NCBI RefSeq assembly: GCF_000001735.4
Contig: NC_003076.8
Coordinates: forward strand, 26,291,835-26,355,834
Direction: 5' to 3'
Source: Arabidopsis thaliana
Taxonomy: Eukaryota; Streptophyta; Magnoliopsida; Brassicales; Brassicaceae
DNA length: 64,000 nucleotides
The notes beneath the pieces are model-generated. The model had not been told where the DNA came from. It saw only the letters and a list, made by a program, of their open reading frames with translations, and made no database searches. Each line of letters begins with the position of its first letter. The stretch's first letter is position 1. The position numbers and the translations under genes are program-made. This document shows, in pieces, positions 24,584-37,429 of the stretch.

Positions 24584-26751
24584 ATGGAGAGAAGCGCCGT
24601 TGCCTCAGGTTTTCATAGAAATTACATCCTCTGTGCTTCACGCGCCGCCACTTCCACGACGCGCCTCCACTCTTTGTCCTCCCTCAGAAACTTTCCCTCT
24701 TCCTCTCTCAGGGTAATTAAAAAAAATATCACTTCTTCCGAAAACTCATGTTTTATGAACAAAATCTGATTCGAATATTCTGATTCTTGTAGATTCGTCA
24801 CTGTCCTTCTCCCATCTCTTCCAATTTCATCGTTAGTGAAGTTTCCCGAAACCGACGATGCGACGCCGTTTCTTCCAGGTTTGACTTCTTCGATCTCAAT
24901 GGAAACAACGACAGAATCAGTTTTAGTTGACTTGAATTCGTACTTGCGTTGTGTTTACAATTCTGTGATTTTGTGACTTTTGGGTGCAGCACCACCGATG
25001 TGACTGAATTAGCCGAAATTGATTGGGACAAGATTGATTTTGGGCTTAAACCAACGGATTACATGTACGCCATGAAATGTAGCCGTGATGGTGAATTCTC
25101 TCAAGGTCAATTGCAACCTTTTGGTAACATTGACATTAACCCAGCAGCTGGTGTTCTCAACTATGGACAAGTAAGTATATTTCTCTAAGTCATCACCTTT
25201 ATAACTGATCTATGGAAGTTTGACTATACCTAACTTGATCTATACAAGTTGAATTGTAGAAGTTCTGATACTTTGTTTTGTTATTATAGTGATGCCTTGT
25301 ATTTGTGTGTGTAGGGTTTGTTTGAAGGTCTAAAAGCTTACAGAAAACAAGATGGGAATATTCTACTCTTCCGTCCTGAGGAGAATGCGATCCGAATGAG
25401 AAATGGCGCTGAAAGAATGTGTATGCCTTCTCCAACCGTTGAACAGTTTGTTGAGGCTGTGAAAACTACTGTATTAGCTAACAAACGCTGGGTAATTTGG
25501 ATAAGGCTTTTGAATTTGTTTCTTTTATGTGTTTGTGTTACATCATTCTACGATTGATCGTCTTTTGTTTGTTACAGATTCCACCTCCAGGTAAAGGATC
25601 ATTATACATAAGGCCATTGCTAATGGGAACTGGAGCTGTTCTTGGTCTTGCTCCTGCTCCTGAATACACTTTCCTTATCTTTGTTTCACCTGTCGGGAAC
25701 TACTTCAAGGTTTTTTTTTTTTTTTTGTAGTTGGTCTGATGCGATATCTGTAATCATCATTTCGTTTTCTGAGTCTGATATATCTTTTACAGGAAGGTGT
25801 TGCGCCGATCAACTTAATTGTTGAAACTGAATTCCATCGTGCAACTCCCGGCGGTACTGGAGGTGTTAAAACCATCGGTAATTATGCTGCAGTAAGTACA
25901 AAGCTGAAAGCTTGTTTCAAATTTTATTCTCCTCTGTTCTCAAAAGCTTAACTAATCATCAATAATTTTAGGTCTTGAAGGCTCAGTCGATTGCGAAAGC
26001 TAAAGGGTATTCTGATGTTTTATACCTTGATTGCCTTCACAAAAGATATCTTGAGGAGGTTTCATCGTGCAATATTTTCATTGTGAAGGTAAAATCAAAG
26101 ATCATCTTTTCGTTGGAACATCTAAAGTTTCTTGCTGGAAACGAAATTCTTTGTTTACTTGGATTGGGCTCTTCTTGTGCAGGATAATGTGATATCTACT
26201 CCTGAAATTAAAGGAACCATCTTGCCTGGAATTACCCGGAAGAGTATCATCGAAGTAGCTCGTAGCCAAGGTTTCAAGGTAAAATCCAAATTCCCTTCTT
26301 CAAATTTTTGGCAACAGTCTTGATCAAGTATGTCAGAAAACTGAGGAACTTGAGTTACGGACTGCAAATACTTCATGGTTTTGTAAGTTTAACAAAATTT
26401 CGGTTTAAGAGTCCTTAATTCTGATTTTCAGGTGGAGGAACGAAATGTGACAGTTGATGAATTGGTAGAAGCAGACGAGGTTTTCTGCACAGGAACCGCC
26501 GTTGTTTTATCTCCGGTTGGAAGCATCACTTACAAAAGCCAAAGGTACAAGACCTTTTCTTTTACCAGTTAACAACTATAGCTAATGAATCACAAAGTTT
26601 ACACTAAGAATCTTTTCCGAAAAATCTTGATAGGTTTTCTTATGGAGAAGATGGCTTTGGAACAGTCTCGAAACAACTCTACACTTCCTTGACGAGCCTG
26701 CAAATGGGTCTGAGCGAAGATAACATGAACTGGACTGTTCAATTGAGTTAA
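24584..26751 (+). CDS. BCAT5: Branched-chain-amino-acid aminotransferase 5, plastid
   Basis: Exons 24584-24712, 24793-24878, 24990-25170, 25315-25491, 25578-25709, 25793-25891, 25972-26088, 26183-26278, 26432-26544 and 26634-26751 encode 415 aa. The PLP fold-type IV enzyme interconverts leucine, isoleucine and valine with their 2-oxo acids. Residues 1-65 are Ser/Arg-rich with few acidic residues, like a plastid transit peptide. The body shows [20 protein letters not shown], the substrate-loop [10 protein letters not shown], and the PLP lysine Lys261 in [27 protein letters not shown] near the C-terminus binds cofactor phosphate. Arabidopsis has six or seven BCATs; the plastid forms BCAT2, 3 and 5 are close relatives, so the isoform number rests on length and position. 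Confidence 0.93.
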
Positions 26752-29700
26752 AACCAGTCACGAACATATCAATATTATACATATGGATGTGTTAGTAGAT
26801 ACAGAAGATATATTAGAATTCCATGCTTCTGATGCTTCAAGATTCTGATACTTGAAACTATAAACAATAATCTGTCTTTAAAATAACTAAAACGGGGAAT
26901 AAAAAGCTAGTTCTAGCACGAATGCTATTCAAGTACATGTACGCAACTTTTTTTTTAATAGGCTTTGCAAAACTCATACACAAACTACCAAAAACCTCTA
27001 TTCAGATTGAGTTCAGATTCTAGTCAGACTAAAGTGTGTAAAAATAGTTCTGTCTTTATCACATCTTTGGTATTGTTTTGTGAATGAATTTTGCTAGCAT
27101 CAGAAAGCTACGGCGAAGAATTGGAAACAATATTGCGTGTGAAATGAGAAAAAGAACTCGGCACTGATTTGTGGCTTTTTATTTGCTTAATGAGTGACAG
27201 CTTCTTCTACATGCAACTTGACGTGTACTTATTTTAATCATATACTAATTATTATTTGGTTACCCAAAATCTAATCTAAAAATCCCACTATCTTTGTTTT
27301 TGGACCGACACATTTCCCTCCTATCCTCCTTCAAAACCTTATTTCTGAAAAATAATCTCCAAGGAATCCAATCCAATTGTGTTTCTGTGTGTTTTCCGAT
27401 ATTTTAAAAAACTATGCTTTATACTATTTTTGAGAGGATATTATTGAACTCATTAAGCTTCCAGCGACAAGAGGAGACGTGGAGCTTTTTCTTGTAAAAA
27501 GATGTAATGATTATCTCATGATTACGATATAATAACATATTTTAGGTTAAACTATTTCAAAGTTTAGTGTAACTAAAGGATTGTGTACATTTGTCACGAG
27601 ATTCATATCATGAACTCACTTTTTTTTTTTTTTTTTATCTTTAGAATACTTCCAAAAAGAAAAAGTAAATGGATCCTAAAAAAGTATGAGATGAATATAG
27701 AATCATAGAAGAGAGCATAGATGCCTTGAGATGCATATTACAATGACCTTCCTCTTCTCTGCCTTTACCTTTTGACTTACTATTCTTTTTCTCGCTTTTT
27801 GCACTCATTTTCGTTTTTAAGTTGTTTGTTTATGAATAATTGGATTTTAGTCAATCATGTGTCTTTTCATCTAAAAGATTTTACAAACTGATATCATTTA
27901 TTTACAGATAATATATGATTCGAATTCGAATCCATATGATTTTATCTCGGATAGATTTCCAAAGTCATTGGGTTAATAATTGAATTAAAAATTTTAAACA
28001 TGATTTTCTTGGTATCAAACCCAATATAACATAACTTTTAAGATGACTATGTTATATTAATTCAATACGTCCTAAGTAAATTACAAACTACAAACACAAG
28101 TCTTGGTTATTACTGAGATATAAAGACAAGCAGAAGAAAAAGAGTTATATATTGAGAAAAAATGAATGTATTAATTAACGTAAATGCATGTATATGCATG
28201 GTAAATAGGCGATAACATTATAATAAGTTCAATAATACAAACTTTATAAGAGTTTATTGAATTTTTGTTGGGAAAATTGAAAAAGAAGGGATGGCCTACG
28301 ATGCAAAGACCAATTCCTGTTTCCTACTAGTGTTGTTGAAATCTGAATACACATTTTGTCATGTTGATTAGTGATTACCCTTAGCTTCAAAGTTCAAATT
28401 AACTTTACACTAACTTTTCCATAAGTAAAGATATTTTATTCATGACGATACATATTTTATTCTACAAAAACATATAAACAGTGCATTGTACCTCAATAAT
28501 TTGAAGACTTTATATTTTTCCAAGTGCTTTGACTTTTAACTCTTTATTAACCATCAGGAGACAAGTCAACCTTTATTTCCCTCTAGAAGCCTTTGGCTAA
28601 TTTATTAAACTTAAAAACGAACCAATTAAAAGTTACAATTCATAATTATTTTTGTTTATGATTTTTTCACTATTATTAATAGGCTATTCGCATGTATATT
28701 CAATCGTATTTCACTTGTTTTGCAAGGAACTAAATTATAATAAACAATACACCCAAATTGACCAACTTATCTTACACAAAAGATTAAGAGCATACGTTTA
28801 TAGAAGAAGGTCCAAAAAATTGTGACGCCATTTAATAAGAGGTATAGTGGGTTTTCTTGTTCCTTAATCTCAGCTGCCGTGGAAAATAAGTGTTAGTAGT
28901 AAATTTATTGAATTAAATTATAATAGTTAGATTTGTAACATCCCTATCAAATCTTTGATTAAAATTTGATTTTGGGTCCATGGGACAGGCGTCATTAGGT
29001 TCAATTTTAATACTGCATGATTATTAAGTGGCTACATTTATAAATGAATTAAACAAACCCATCTATCAATTCAGTATTGTCACCGTGAGTTTGAAACTTT
29101 GTCATTTTATAAGTTATAATCCGTTATATTTTATTACAATTTTTTCTCTTAAGGAGATTAATAATAGATAAAATCGTACCTGATCCAGAAAAGTTTTAAT
29201 ATCCATAAATTTGTTAGTGGTAAATTTTCTCCGAGGGTTGGCAAAATTTTGTTCACCAACCGTAACGGAATTTACACTCACAAATTTCAATATCTCTACC
29301 TTCTTTTCATCTCTTTTGGTACATATCATTAACTCCTTTCCTTTTCAAAAGACAAATGTATATTAAATAGCAAGTGATTCACCATCCACCAAATGTGATC
29401 TTCTGATTAGTGATATTTCTTTAGACAATTTAATTGATGGATTTGAAAGGAAAAAAACTTTGATATATATAGTATGAAGAAGTTTCTTTGTATTTATCCA
29501 AGAACTGTTAGTTCAATCACTTGCGCTTTGTTTACGAATGATTAATGACGTTAACTATTCAAATACGATGCTACTCTGTTGTTGAATTCATGCGCTTTGT
29601 TTTCGTCTTTGATTTTTAATAAATTTACATGTTCAATACAAATATCTTTTTTATTGGTATAACAAAGAACCATGATAAGACTGATACATAAAATAAGATG

Positions 29701-29778
29701 TTGTCATGTTCTTATTTAACTACTATATACTTATATTGATCATGCTCAATGGGAGTTTGTGTATATAAAAATAAATTT

Positions 29779-29828
29779 AGAATTTTTCTTTGTTTTTTTT
29801 TTTTTGGGCAAAAGAATTTTTCTTTGTT
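29779..29828 (-). mobile_element. Ultra-short poly(A) retroinsertion candidate with 16 bp target-site duplication
   Basis: AGAATTTTTCTTTGTT occurs at 29779-29794 and 29813-29828. Between the copies on the complement lies TTGCCC followed by 11 A (13 counting A shared with the repeat). This is the structure left by target-primed reverse transcription of a tiny polyadenylated fragment. Confidence 0.5.
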
Positions 29829-31071
29829 AATTCACACATTTCCATCACCAAACATTCGAAGTATTTGTCTCTATCTCGACAACATTTATATATATTTTTT
29901 TCTTTTTTTTGAACACGACTCGACAACATATAATACACTCCTTTGTACTGTATACTACAAAATAAACTACTAAACAATATTGACTCTATAATATATAATT
30001 TATATATACATACAATACAAGTCTAATTCAATCACTTTTGGTTCAAATTGGAAAAACATTGAATTCTTCTATTATTCTTGATGACCAAGTCTATATCACA
30101 TGTAATAAAAGTACACATAACCGGTCTTTCTTTCTTATTCGTAAGCTGCCATGCAAGTGGGGCTTCAAGCTTTCGTAAAATCTCTCATGTATTCCACATT
30201 ATTAATCGAATTTAAAGTATTTTGCATGTTATTTAGATTAGAAATGTCGTTTTCTTAATCACACTCCTAAACTGCGGATCAGATATAATCACCAAGATTA
30301 AATAATATAAAAATATAATCACTACTTGCCAAGACATGAATCATGAGGAAAGTTCTATAGCGTGTACTAACATACAATAAATCATATTTATGCGTATACA
30401 TTTACTAGAACCATAGGATCGATGAATCAGATGCAACTCATGCAGTCATATTACAATATATATTTAGATATGTTCATCTTGATCTTTCAACTTAAAACTC
30501 GTTCATATTCATCATTTAAAAAAATATATATATGAATGTAAAAAAATGGTAATTTAAAATTAGATGAGAATGGGGAACAAATTAATCACCAAACAAAAAA
30601 AACGGAATAGAGTAAGGAAGAGAGAAAGAGTCAATGAGTGGGGGCGGCTAAGAAAACATTATAAGTTTATAACTTATGAGTTTTATGATTAGGAAAATTA
30701 TAATAAAACTTGTTGTCGAATAGTAAAATTATAAGAAAACTAAGATATTATTTCTCAGTCAAATTATAAATGATATTGAATATCTAGATTCTGATGTAGG
30801 AGCAAAGACAAAGGAGAAAAACATTAGTCTCCCCCCTTCTCTGTCATTTCTTAACTCTACTAATATTTTATCACATAATTTATCATCCAATTTTCCAATT
30901 CCATAAAGTCACTTTTTGATTCAATTTTATTTTAATTCCCTATACTTTATTGACATCTTCCATCACATGAAGGACTATCTCCTCCAGCTATTATATACTC
31001 TCTCTCTCTCTCCTTTATTTTTTCTCAATTCACATATAATTTTCACCTTTACACACATTTCCATGTAAGTA

Positions 31072-31079
31072 TATATAAA
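31072..31079 (+). promoter_or_regulatory. TATA box of MYB68
   Basis: TATATAAA lies 122 bases before the ATG. The following leader is CT- then purine-rich and ends in three tandem ATCAAGA units (31178-31198). Confidence 0.6.
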
Positions 31080-31200
31080 CCTCACACACGCATTATCATA
31101 CACCATCCTCCTCATTCTCTTCATCATCAACATAAGAGAGAGAGAAGAAAAAAAGAATTACAATTAATAAGAACAAGATCAAGAATCAAGAATCAAGAAA

Positions 31201-32551
31201 ATGGGAAGAGCACCGTGTTGTGATAAGGCCAACGTGAAGAAAGGGCCTTGGTCTCCTGAGGAAGACGCCAAACTCAAAGATTACATCGAGAATAGTGGCA
31301 CAGGAGGCAACTGGATTGCTTTGCCTCAGAAAATTGGTATGTATTACTTAAAACTCACTTTTGATTTAAAATTGGCACTGAGAGTTTCCAAATAGTACTT
31401 TGAGACCGTGGTCGTGTTAAATTTGTGTGTTGATGATATTTATTTACATGGTATAGGTTTAAGGAGATGTGGGAAGAGTTGCAGGCTAAGGTGGCTCAAC
31501 TATTTGAGACCAAACATCAAACATGGTGGCTTCTCCGAGGAAGAAGACAACATCATTTGTAACCTCTATGTTACTATTGGTAGCAGGTACTATATACTTA
31601 CATATATATCATCATATGCATGGATGAATATTATTAATTGACACACTTATTCTTGACTTAGAGACTCACTATGTATCTTTGTTTAATTCTAGGTGGTCTA
31701 TAATTGCTGCACAATTGCCGGGAAGAACCGACAACGATATCAAAAACTATTGGAACACGAGGCTGAAGAAGAAGCTTCTGAACAAACAAAGGAAAGAGTT
31801 CCAAGAAGCGCGAATGAAGCAAGAGATGGTGATGATGAAAAGGCAACAACAAGGACAAGGACAAGGTCAAAGTAATGGTAGTACGGATCTTTATCTTAAC
31901 AACATGTTTGGATCATCACCATGGCCATTACTACCACAACTTCCTCCTCCACATCATCAAATACCTCTTGGAATGATGGAACCAACAAGCTGTAACTACT
32001 ACCAAACGACACCGTCTTGTAACCTAGAACAAAAGCCATTGATCACACTCAAGAACATGGTCAAGATTGAAGAAGAACAGGAAAGGACAAACCCTGATCA
32101 TCATCATCAAGATTCTGTCACAAACCCTTTTGATTTCTCTTTCTCTCAGCTTTTGTTAGATCCCAATTACTATCTGGGATCAGGAGGGGGAGGAGAAGGA
32201 GATTTTGCTATCATGAGCAGCAGCACAAACTCACCATTACCAAACACAAGTAGTGATCAACATCCAAGTCAACAGCAAGAGATTCTTCAATGGTTTGGGA
32301 GCAGTAACTTTCAGACAGAAGCAATCAACGATATGTTCATAAACAACAACAACAACATAGTGAATCTTGAGACCATCGAGAACACAAAAGTCTATGGAGA
32401 CGCCTCAGTAGCCGGAGCCGCTGTCCGAGCAGCTTTGGGCGGAGGGACAACGAGTACATCGGCGGATCAAAGTACAATAAGTTGGGAGGATATAACTTCT
32501 CTAGTTAATTCCGAAGATGCAAGTTACTTCAATGCGCCAAATCATGTGTAA
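31201..32551 (+). CDS. MYB68: R2R3-MYB transcription factor MYB68
   Basis: Exons 31201-31336, 31457-31586 and 31693-32551 encode 374 aa. The start [22 protein letters not shown] is the standard R2R3-MYB opening. R2 occupies about 14-66 and R3 about 67-117 with the W-repeat pattern ([44 protein letters not shown]). Both introns are at the positions usual for the family. R2 carries a GTGGNW insertion seen in the MYB36/37/38/68/84/87 clade (subgroup 14). The C-terminus is rich in Gln, Asn and Ser, likely an activation region. Known: MYB68 is expressed in root pericycle and affects root development; relatives act in endodermal and axillary meristem programmes. It stands alone in a gene-poor stretch, fitting a large regulatory region. 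Confidence 0.95.
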
Positions 32552-35500
32552 CATTTTGTTTAAAACTTTATTTGTACTTAAATACATAAAGAGGGGTTTT
32601 CTATTTTGTATAAATCTGTGTCTTTAGGGAGTGGTAGAAAAGTTTTATGGATTGAGATTAGTATTCATGCAGAAATTTGTTTATTTTAGTTTCAACTTAG
32701 CTTTATTCGAACAACTTATATGATATTTTTTCGAGTTTTTCCTTCATTGTTCTTGCTTTTATAAATGTGAAGAGATTCTATCATTCTACCTTTTAGCTTC
32801 TTCTTTTGTCCCTTAATTAATTAGGTCTTTATATATTTTATAATCTTTGCAAATTTACATCTGACACATAAAAAGAAGGAAACGACTATGAATCTAAATT
32901 TAAGAGCCTAAAAGAGGATCGTCTTTTAAACGCACAAACATCGATCACCAATTACATTAAGGGAACTAAATAATTTATAATCCTTCAATTTCTTATTGAA
33001 AAGTTCGTTTATTTTAATGTTAACAGTATTATTTTTTTACATATATATATATAAGACATAGTTCTCTAAATATACTATTAAACAGTAATTGTTAGGTGCC
33101 TATAGTAATGGAGAATCCAAGGATGATTTTCTGCCCTGTTTCTTATTCAACTCCACTTGAGTATATGTATATGCGTTAATCTTCAGTCAAATTTTGCCAA
33201 ACCAAGAAATACATAATCAGCTCTCTTTATTTTCCTTTTTTTTAAAAACAAAATTTAACTATTAACTGACTTGGGAGACTTCAGTTAAATTTGTAGTTGA
33301 ATTATCATAGAAATAAGTTATAATTGTCGACCAACAAAAAGAATTCATAAATTAAGTAAAAAGAATGGTGCAATATGGACACGTACATGGTCGGATCTAT
33401 ATGGCTTCGTCTGATCAGAGATACTCCGACAAACACTCGAATACACATATGTGTGTGTATGCACAACTATATAGGTTAATTATCAATTATTTTTCTTACA
33501 TAATTAGTATTAAATTAATTTAAAGATATCTTTTCCCGGTTCAATAGGACTAATACTACTTGGATCTCTCCGGGTGGCTATGCACAATGTCGCTGGAAAC
33601 CATTAATGTCTTAACAATAATTAATATATGAAACCATTTCTCATGTACGTATAGATTGTTAATCAATAATTAGAAATAAATAAATAAATACCTAACAAAA
33701 TGAAGAAGAGTTGTCTTACCAATTCAACGAAGGTGTACGTAGAGCTTCGAAACTCTCTCTAGTCAGTTTGGGAATTTGAAGATCACAGAATCAAATGATG
33801 TCACTCAAATTTCTCTTTTTCCTGTTTGAGTTTGGCACATATCTTTGCCCATTCAAACCTCCAAATAAAATCATTTCATTTCTACCATTTTTATTTGGAG
33901 TGACAAAAATCATGCTTATCGTTCATCATTGTTTGATTAATTTACCAAATTTAAAAGCAAAAATATCATCATCATTGTTTGATTAAAAATGTTCTACGTA
34001 CTATATCGTCTAGTGACGATAAACCTACAAACGAAAAGATAAAGCTCCGATTCTTATCGTTCCGAGGCAAAGCCTTACATATATACCTCTTGGAGAAAAC
34101 GCAACCGTGCATTAGGCACATCTCATTCAAATAGAAATAGTTCCATCATTTTCAAGACTTTGTTAGTTCAATTGTTCAAAGTTTTCGTAGAGGATTTTTA
34201 ATTTTAATTTTGGTTCGAATTGTTACAGTTCTCTATCTTTGTTTTCTGTTGTACTTCTTGTTTTCTTCGTTAGGAATTTTTTCGTTTCTATTTATGGTTT
34301 TACTTTTACGATAGTTATGTTTCTTTTATAGTTCAAAAAAATTAGCCAGACAAATAATTTAATTTCAATATTTTACGTTTGGAGACGGCGCAACATTCGT
34401 ATTCTAACATTGACTTTAAAAAGGCTACATATATAAAAGATGGGTTTATCAAACCCACTTAGAGAAATACAATAATACTATACTATAAATATACGGAGAT
34501 GTAAATTTCAATAGTTCACATGATCTAACGTATTTGACACTAACATGGTGTTCACATTGTATACTTACGTAACTATGTAATCTTTTCTGTGACATATTAT
34601 CAATTCACGATCGTTAAAAATTTGTGTACATGTTAGAGTATAAAGAAGATTTTATGTTGTTCAAATTTATGTAGACATGATGGACTAATTGCACACATAT
34701 AAAAAAAAAAAGGTAATGATATAAGCTAAGGACCCGTTAACCAAACAAATAATGTCTAACAGTCCAATATATATGTAAAACTCTTATATCTTTTTGGATT
34801 TTTATTTCCAGAAAATGACATTATATTTTTGGTTTTGTTAGACGTGCTTTGATTGATAGTAGGCTACTATACACAAATATATAATATAAATATAATTAAG
34901 AAGAAGAATGTTTTTTGTTAATCTCAGTTTTGTACGTACATACGCTTAAGGACAATAGAAGAAAAGGGTGTTATCAAAAGAATAATTGAAAAACTAGCTA
35001 GTCTCTGAATGACAAGTCATTTTGTATGTTCCAAACATTCTCTACAAACAGAAAAACGACAAATCTTATGGAATTATCCTCCTCTAATAAATATATAAAT
35101 TAAATCCACAATTAGGATAAAAGATAATTAATTAACAAAATCGTAATCTAGGGAGGAAAATTAGGAGATTCTAGAGTTAGTGATATGAAGATTATGTATG
35201 TAAGCACTTGCATCAGTGGATGGCAGGACGTGTCTTGACCATGGACTTACATGCTATACTTAGTTTAGCCGTATAACTTTTATAGTTTTTATTAAAGCAT
35301 TTCTCATCTACCTACCTAAATACCCTATCATCTAAACTTTGTTAAAGATTTAAGAGCTCTAGTAATACAACCTAAAAAAAAAGAATCATGTATAGAATTT
35401 TAGTTTCCACATTGGCCACTATTTATAAGTTTAAGTGAAAAGAATGAGTTTCATATTTTATGGATTGAAAATTTAGAAAACTTTATAACTTCTTGGGTCA

Positions 35501-36202
35501 AGGTAAAGCATTATATGAAAAGAAGGAAAAAGGAATAACTATCGCTGAGAAGAAATCAAGGAACAAAACGATATATGAACGAGAGACTATAATAGATATG
35601 CGAATAATATGGATTCACTTGTGATTAATAATATAATGCATTGATTAATGGTACATTCTGTCAAACCTCTAGACGATAAGTAAAACAACACCATATAAAA
35701 CCTTGATTAGCCTCGCGACAATTCGCCCCGCGACGACATTTTTGTAATATTTAATGATATAATTTCTTTGTTTAACCATTAAAATTGGACCATTGTCAAA
35801 AAGGAACCAACGTACTTAATAATTATATTTTTTTATATAATGCAGCTGATGCTGACACTCACTAACACGTTAATATTATTAACCTTGATTTTTTTTTTTT
35901 GTTCTTTTATAATAATAGTTATCTTTTTCAACTTTGTGATTCAGTTTTCTGTCCGTTTAAAAGTTAGGAAATTTGTTTTTATCATAAAATAATGAAAATG
36001 TTTGATTGTGGAAATGGGAGTAATGTCGCGTCCGTCTGATTTTCTTTTTGTTTTTGTGTTTTAACTTTTTACATATTTAAATTTATAATACTGCTTGCTT
36101 CCGTTACGTAGATGATTTGGCAATTTCTTGTTATCTGCTTATGGGAAAAAGATAGATACAGGAATATGTCCGCTACTTTATATTTGTCAACTTTAAAAAT
36201 AA

Positions 36203-36206
<4 letters not shown>

Positions 36207-36233
<27 letters not shown>
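36207..36233. repeat. (TA)n microsatellite, about 13 units
   Basis: Uninterrupted TA dinucleotides in intergenic DNA. Confidence 0.95.
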
Positions 36234-36241
<8 letters not shown>

Positions 36242-36343
36242 CACTGATTATTTTCGCAATATCGGTTTTGATTATTTAGTTTTTGTTTTTTTTTGGGTCA
36301 AAGGTAATTAGATTCCAACTCTTTCTTTGCTTCAAAAAGACTT

Positions 36344-36421
36344 GTAAGGCCCAATAAAGCCCATTTTTGAGGGAAACATATGGCAATGGCACGTCTAGTA
36401 AGGCCCCGTAAAAGCCCATTT
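36344..36421. promoter_or_regulatory. Duplicated site II-like block without adjacent gene
   Basis: GTAAGGCCCAATAAAGCCCATTT (36344-36366) recurs at 36398-36421 with small changes. GGGCC/GCCCA pairs like this drive housekeeping genes elsewhere in the window, but no gene starts nearby. Confidence 0.4.
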
Positions 36422-37359
36422 GTTACGATTTAGAAAGGAAAATTATTAATTTACCAATCTTGGTTCTTGGCTTTGAATTAGATAACTAAGCATTATATGA
36501 CACTAATTACTTAGGCTGAAAGGCAGGACGAGCCGACTAAAATTATTATCTTTGAAAAAGGAACTATATTTAAAAGTCAAATAATAATAATAATTAAAAA
36601 GAGAGATTAATTTGGGTAAACAATGTTCGAAAAGATGGGAAGAAGAGGATGAACATTGATAAACTCCATGAGAATTAATAAATCGACTTTATATTATAAT
36701 TGAAGACGGTGCATCTAAGCCAAAGAAACAAATCTTTGCGTGATTTGATAATTGTCTCTTACGTAACATATGTGCGATGAATCTTCTTAATCGTGCACAT
36801 ATTAAGTGGATGTATGTACGAAGCACATCATTAATTTAAGTTCTATCGTTCTAATTATAGTTATAAAGATATATTCGTATATATATATAAATAGCTAGTG
36901 ACTTCTCGATTCATAAGCTATGCATCAAGTACGAGAAAAACTAACGTGACCCACATGGTATATTAGAGAATACTATAATATATGAAAAAATTTAATTCTG
37001 AAAATTTCCCCATAATGTTATGTTATGTATGGATCAAGTATGTATGTGTAACGTAAGTAGCAATGCCATGCGTAGATGACCCCTCATGCATACATGAAGA
37101 ACATCAAAGGGGTCCTGGCATATAATTGATGTAATTTGAATTCCAAATTATATGTCCAATCGGTCGAAGTCAAATATGGAGTAAAAAACAAATCGTTACA
37201 ATTCATTTGTTTGTTATGCATATATAAATATGATTACTATAGGTGTATGCATAAGAGATGTTATATGTTTCTGTGTCATGGCATGTGCAGTTATATGGCC
37301 TCACTCGTGAAGCCCACGTGACTGAAATTTTGGTTCAAACTTGACATGCATATGTACAT

Positions 37360-37429
37360 AACTTCCATAATCTATATCTACTTTACAATACGTTGATAAA
37401 GATAAACTTCCATAATCTATATCTACTTT
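37360..37429. repeat. 25 bp direct repeat
   Basis: AACTTCCATAATCTATATCT plus ACTTT occurs at 37360-37384 and again at 37405-37429, a 45 bp offset. Probably a local tandem duplication whose spacer has diverged. Confidence 0.8.

Larger units (their letters stand above)
26752..31200. other. Long AT-rich spacer BCAT5-MYB68
   Basis: 4.4 kb without a convincing gene. It includes a short poly(T) insertion flanked by 16 bp direct repeats (29779-29828), a 71-codon reading frame on the complement (29114-29329) of unknown meaning, a CT-rich tract (about 30995-31013), and the MYB68 promoter with TATA box. Such large upstream regions are common for developmental transcription factors. Confidence 0.5.
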
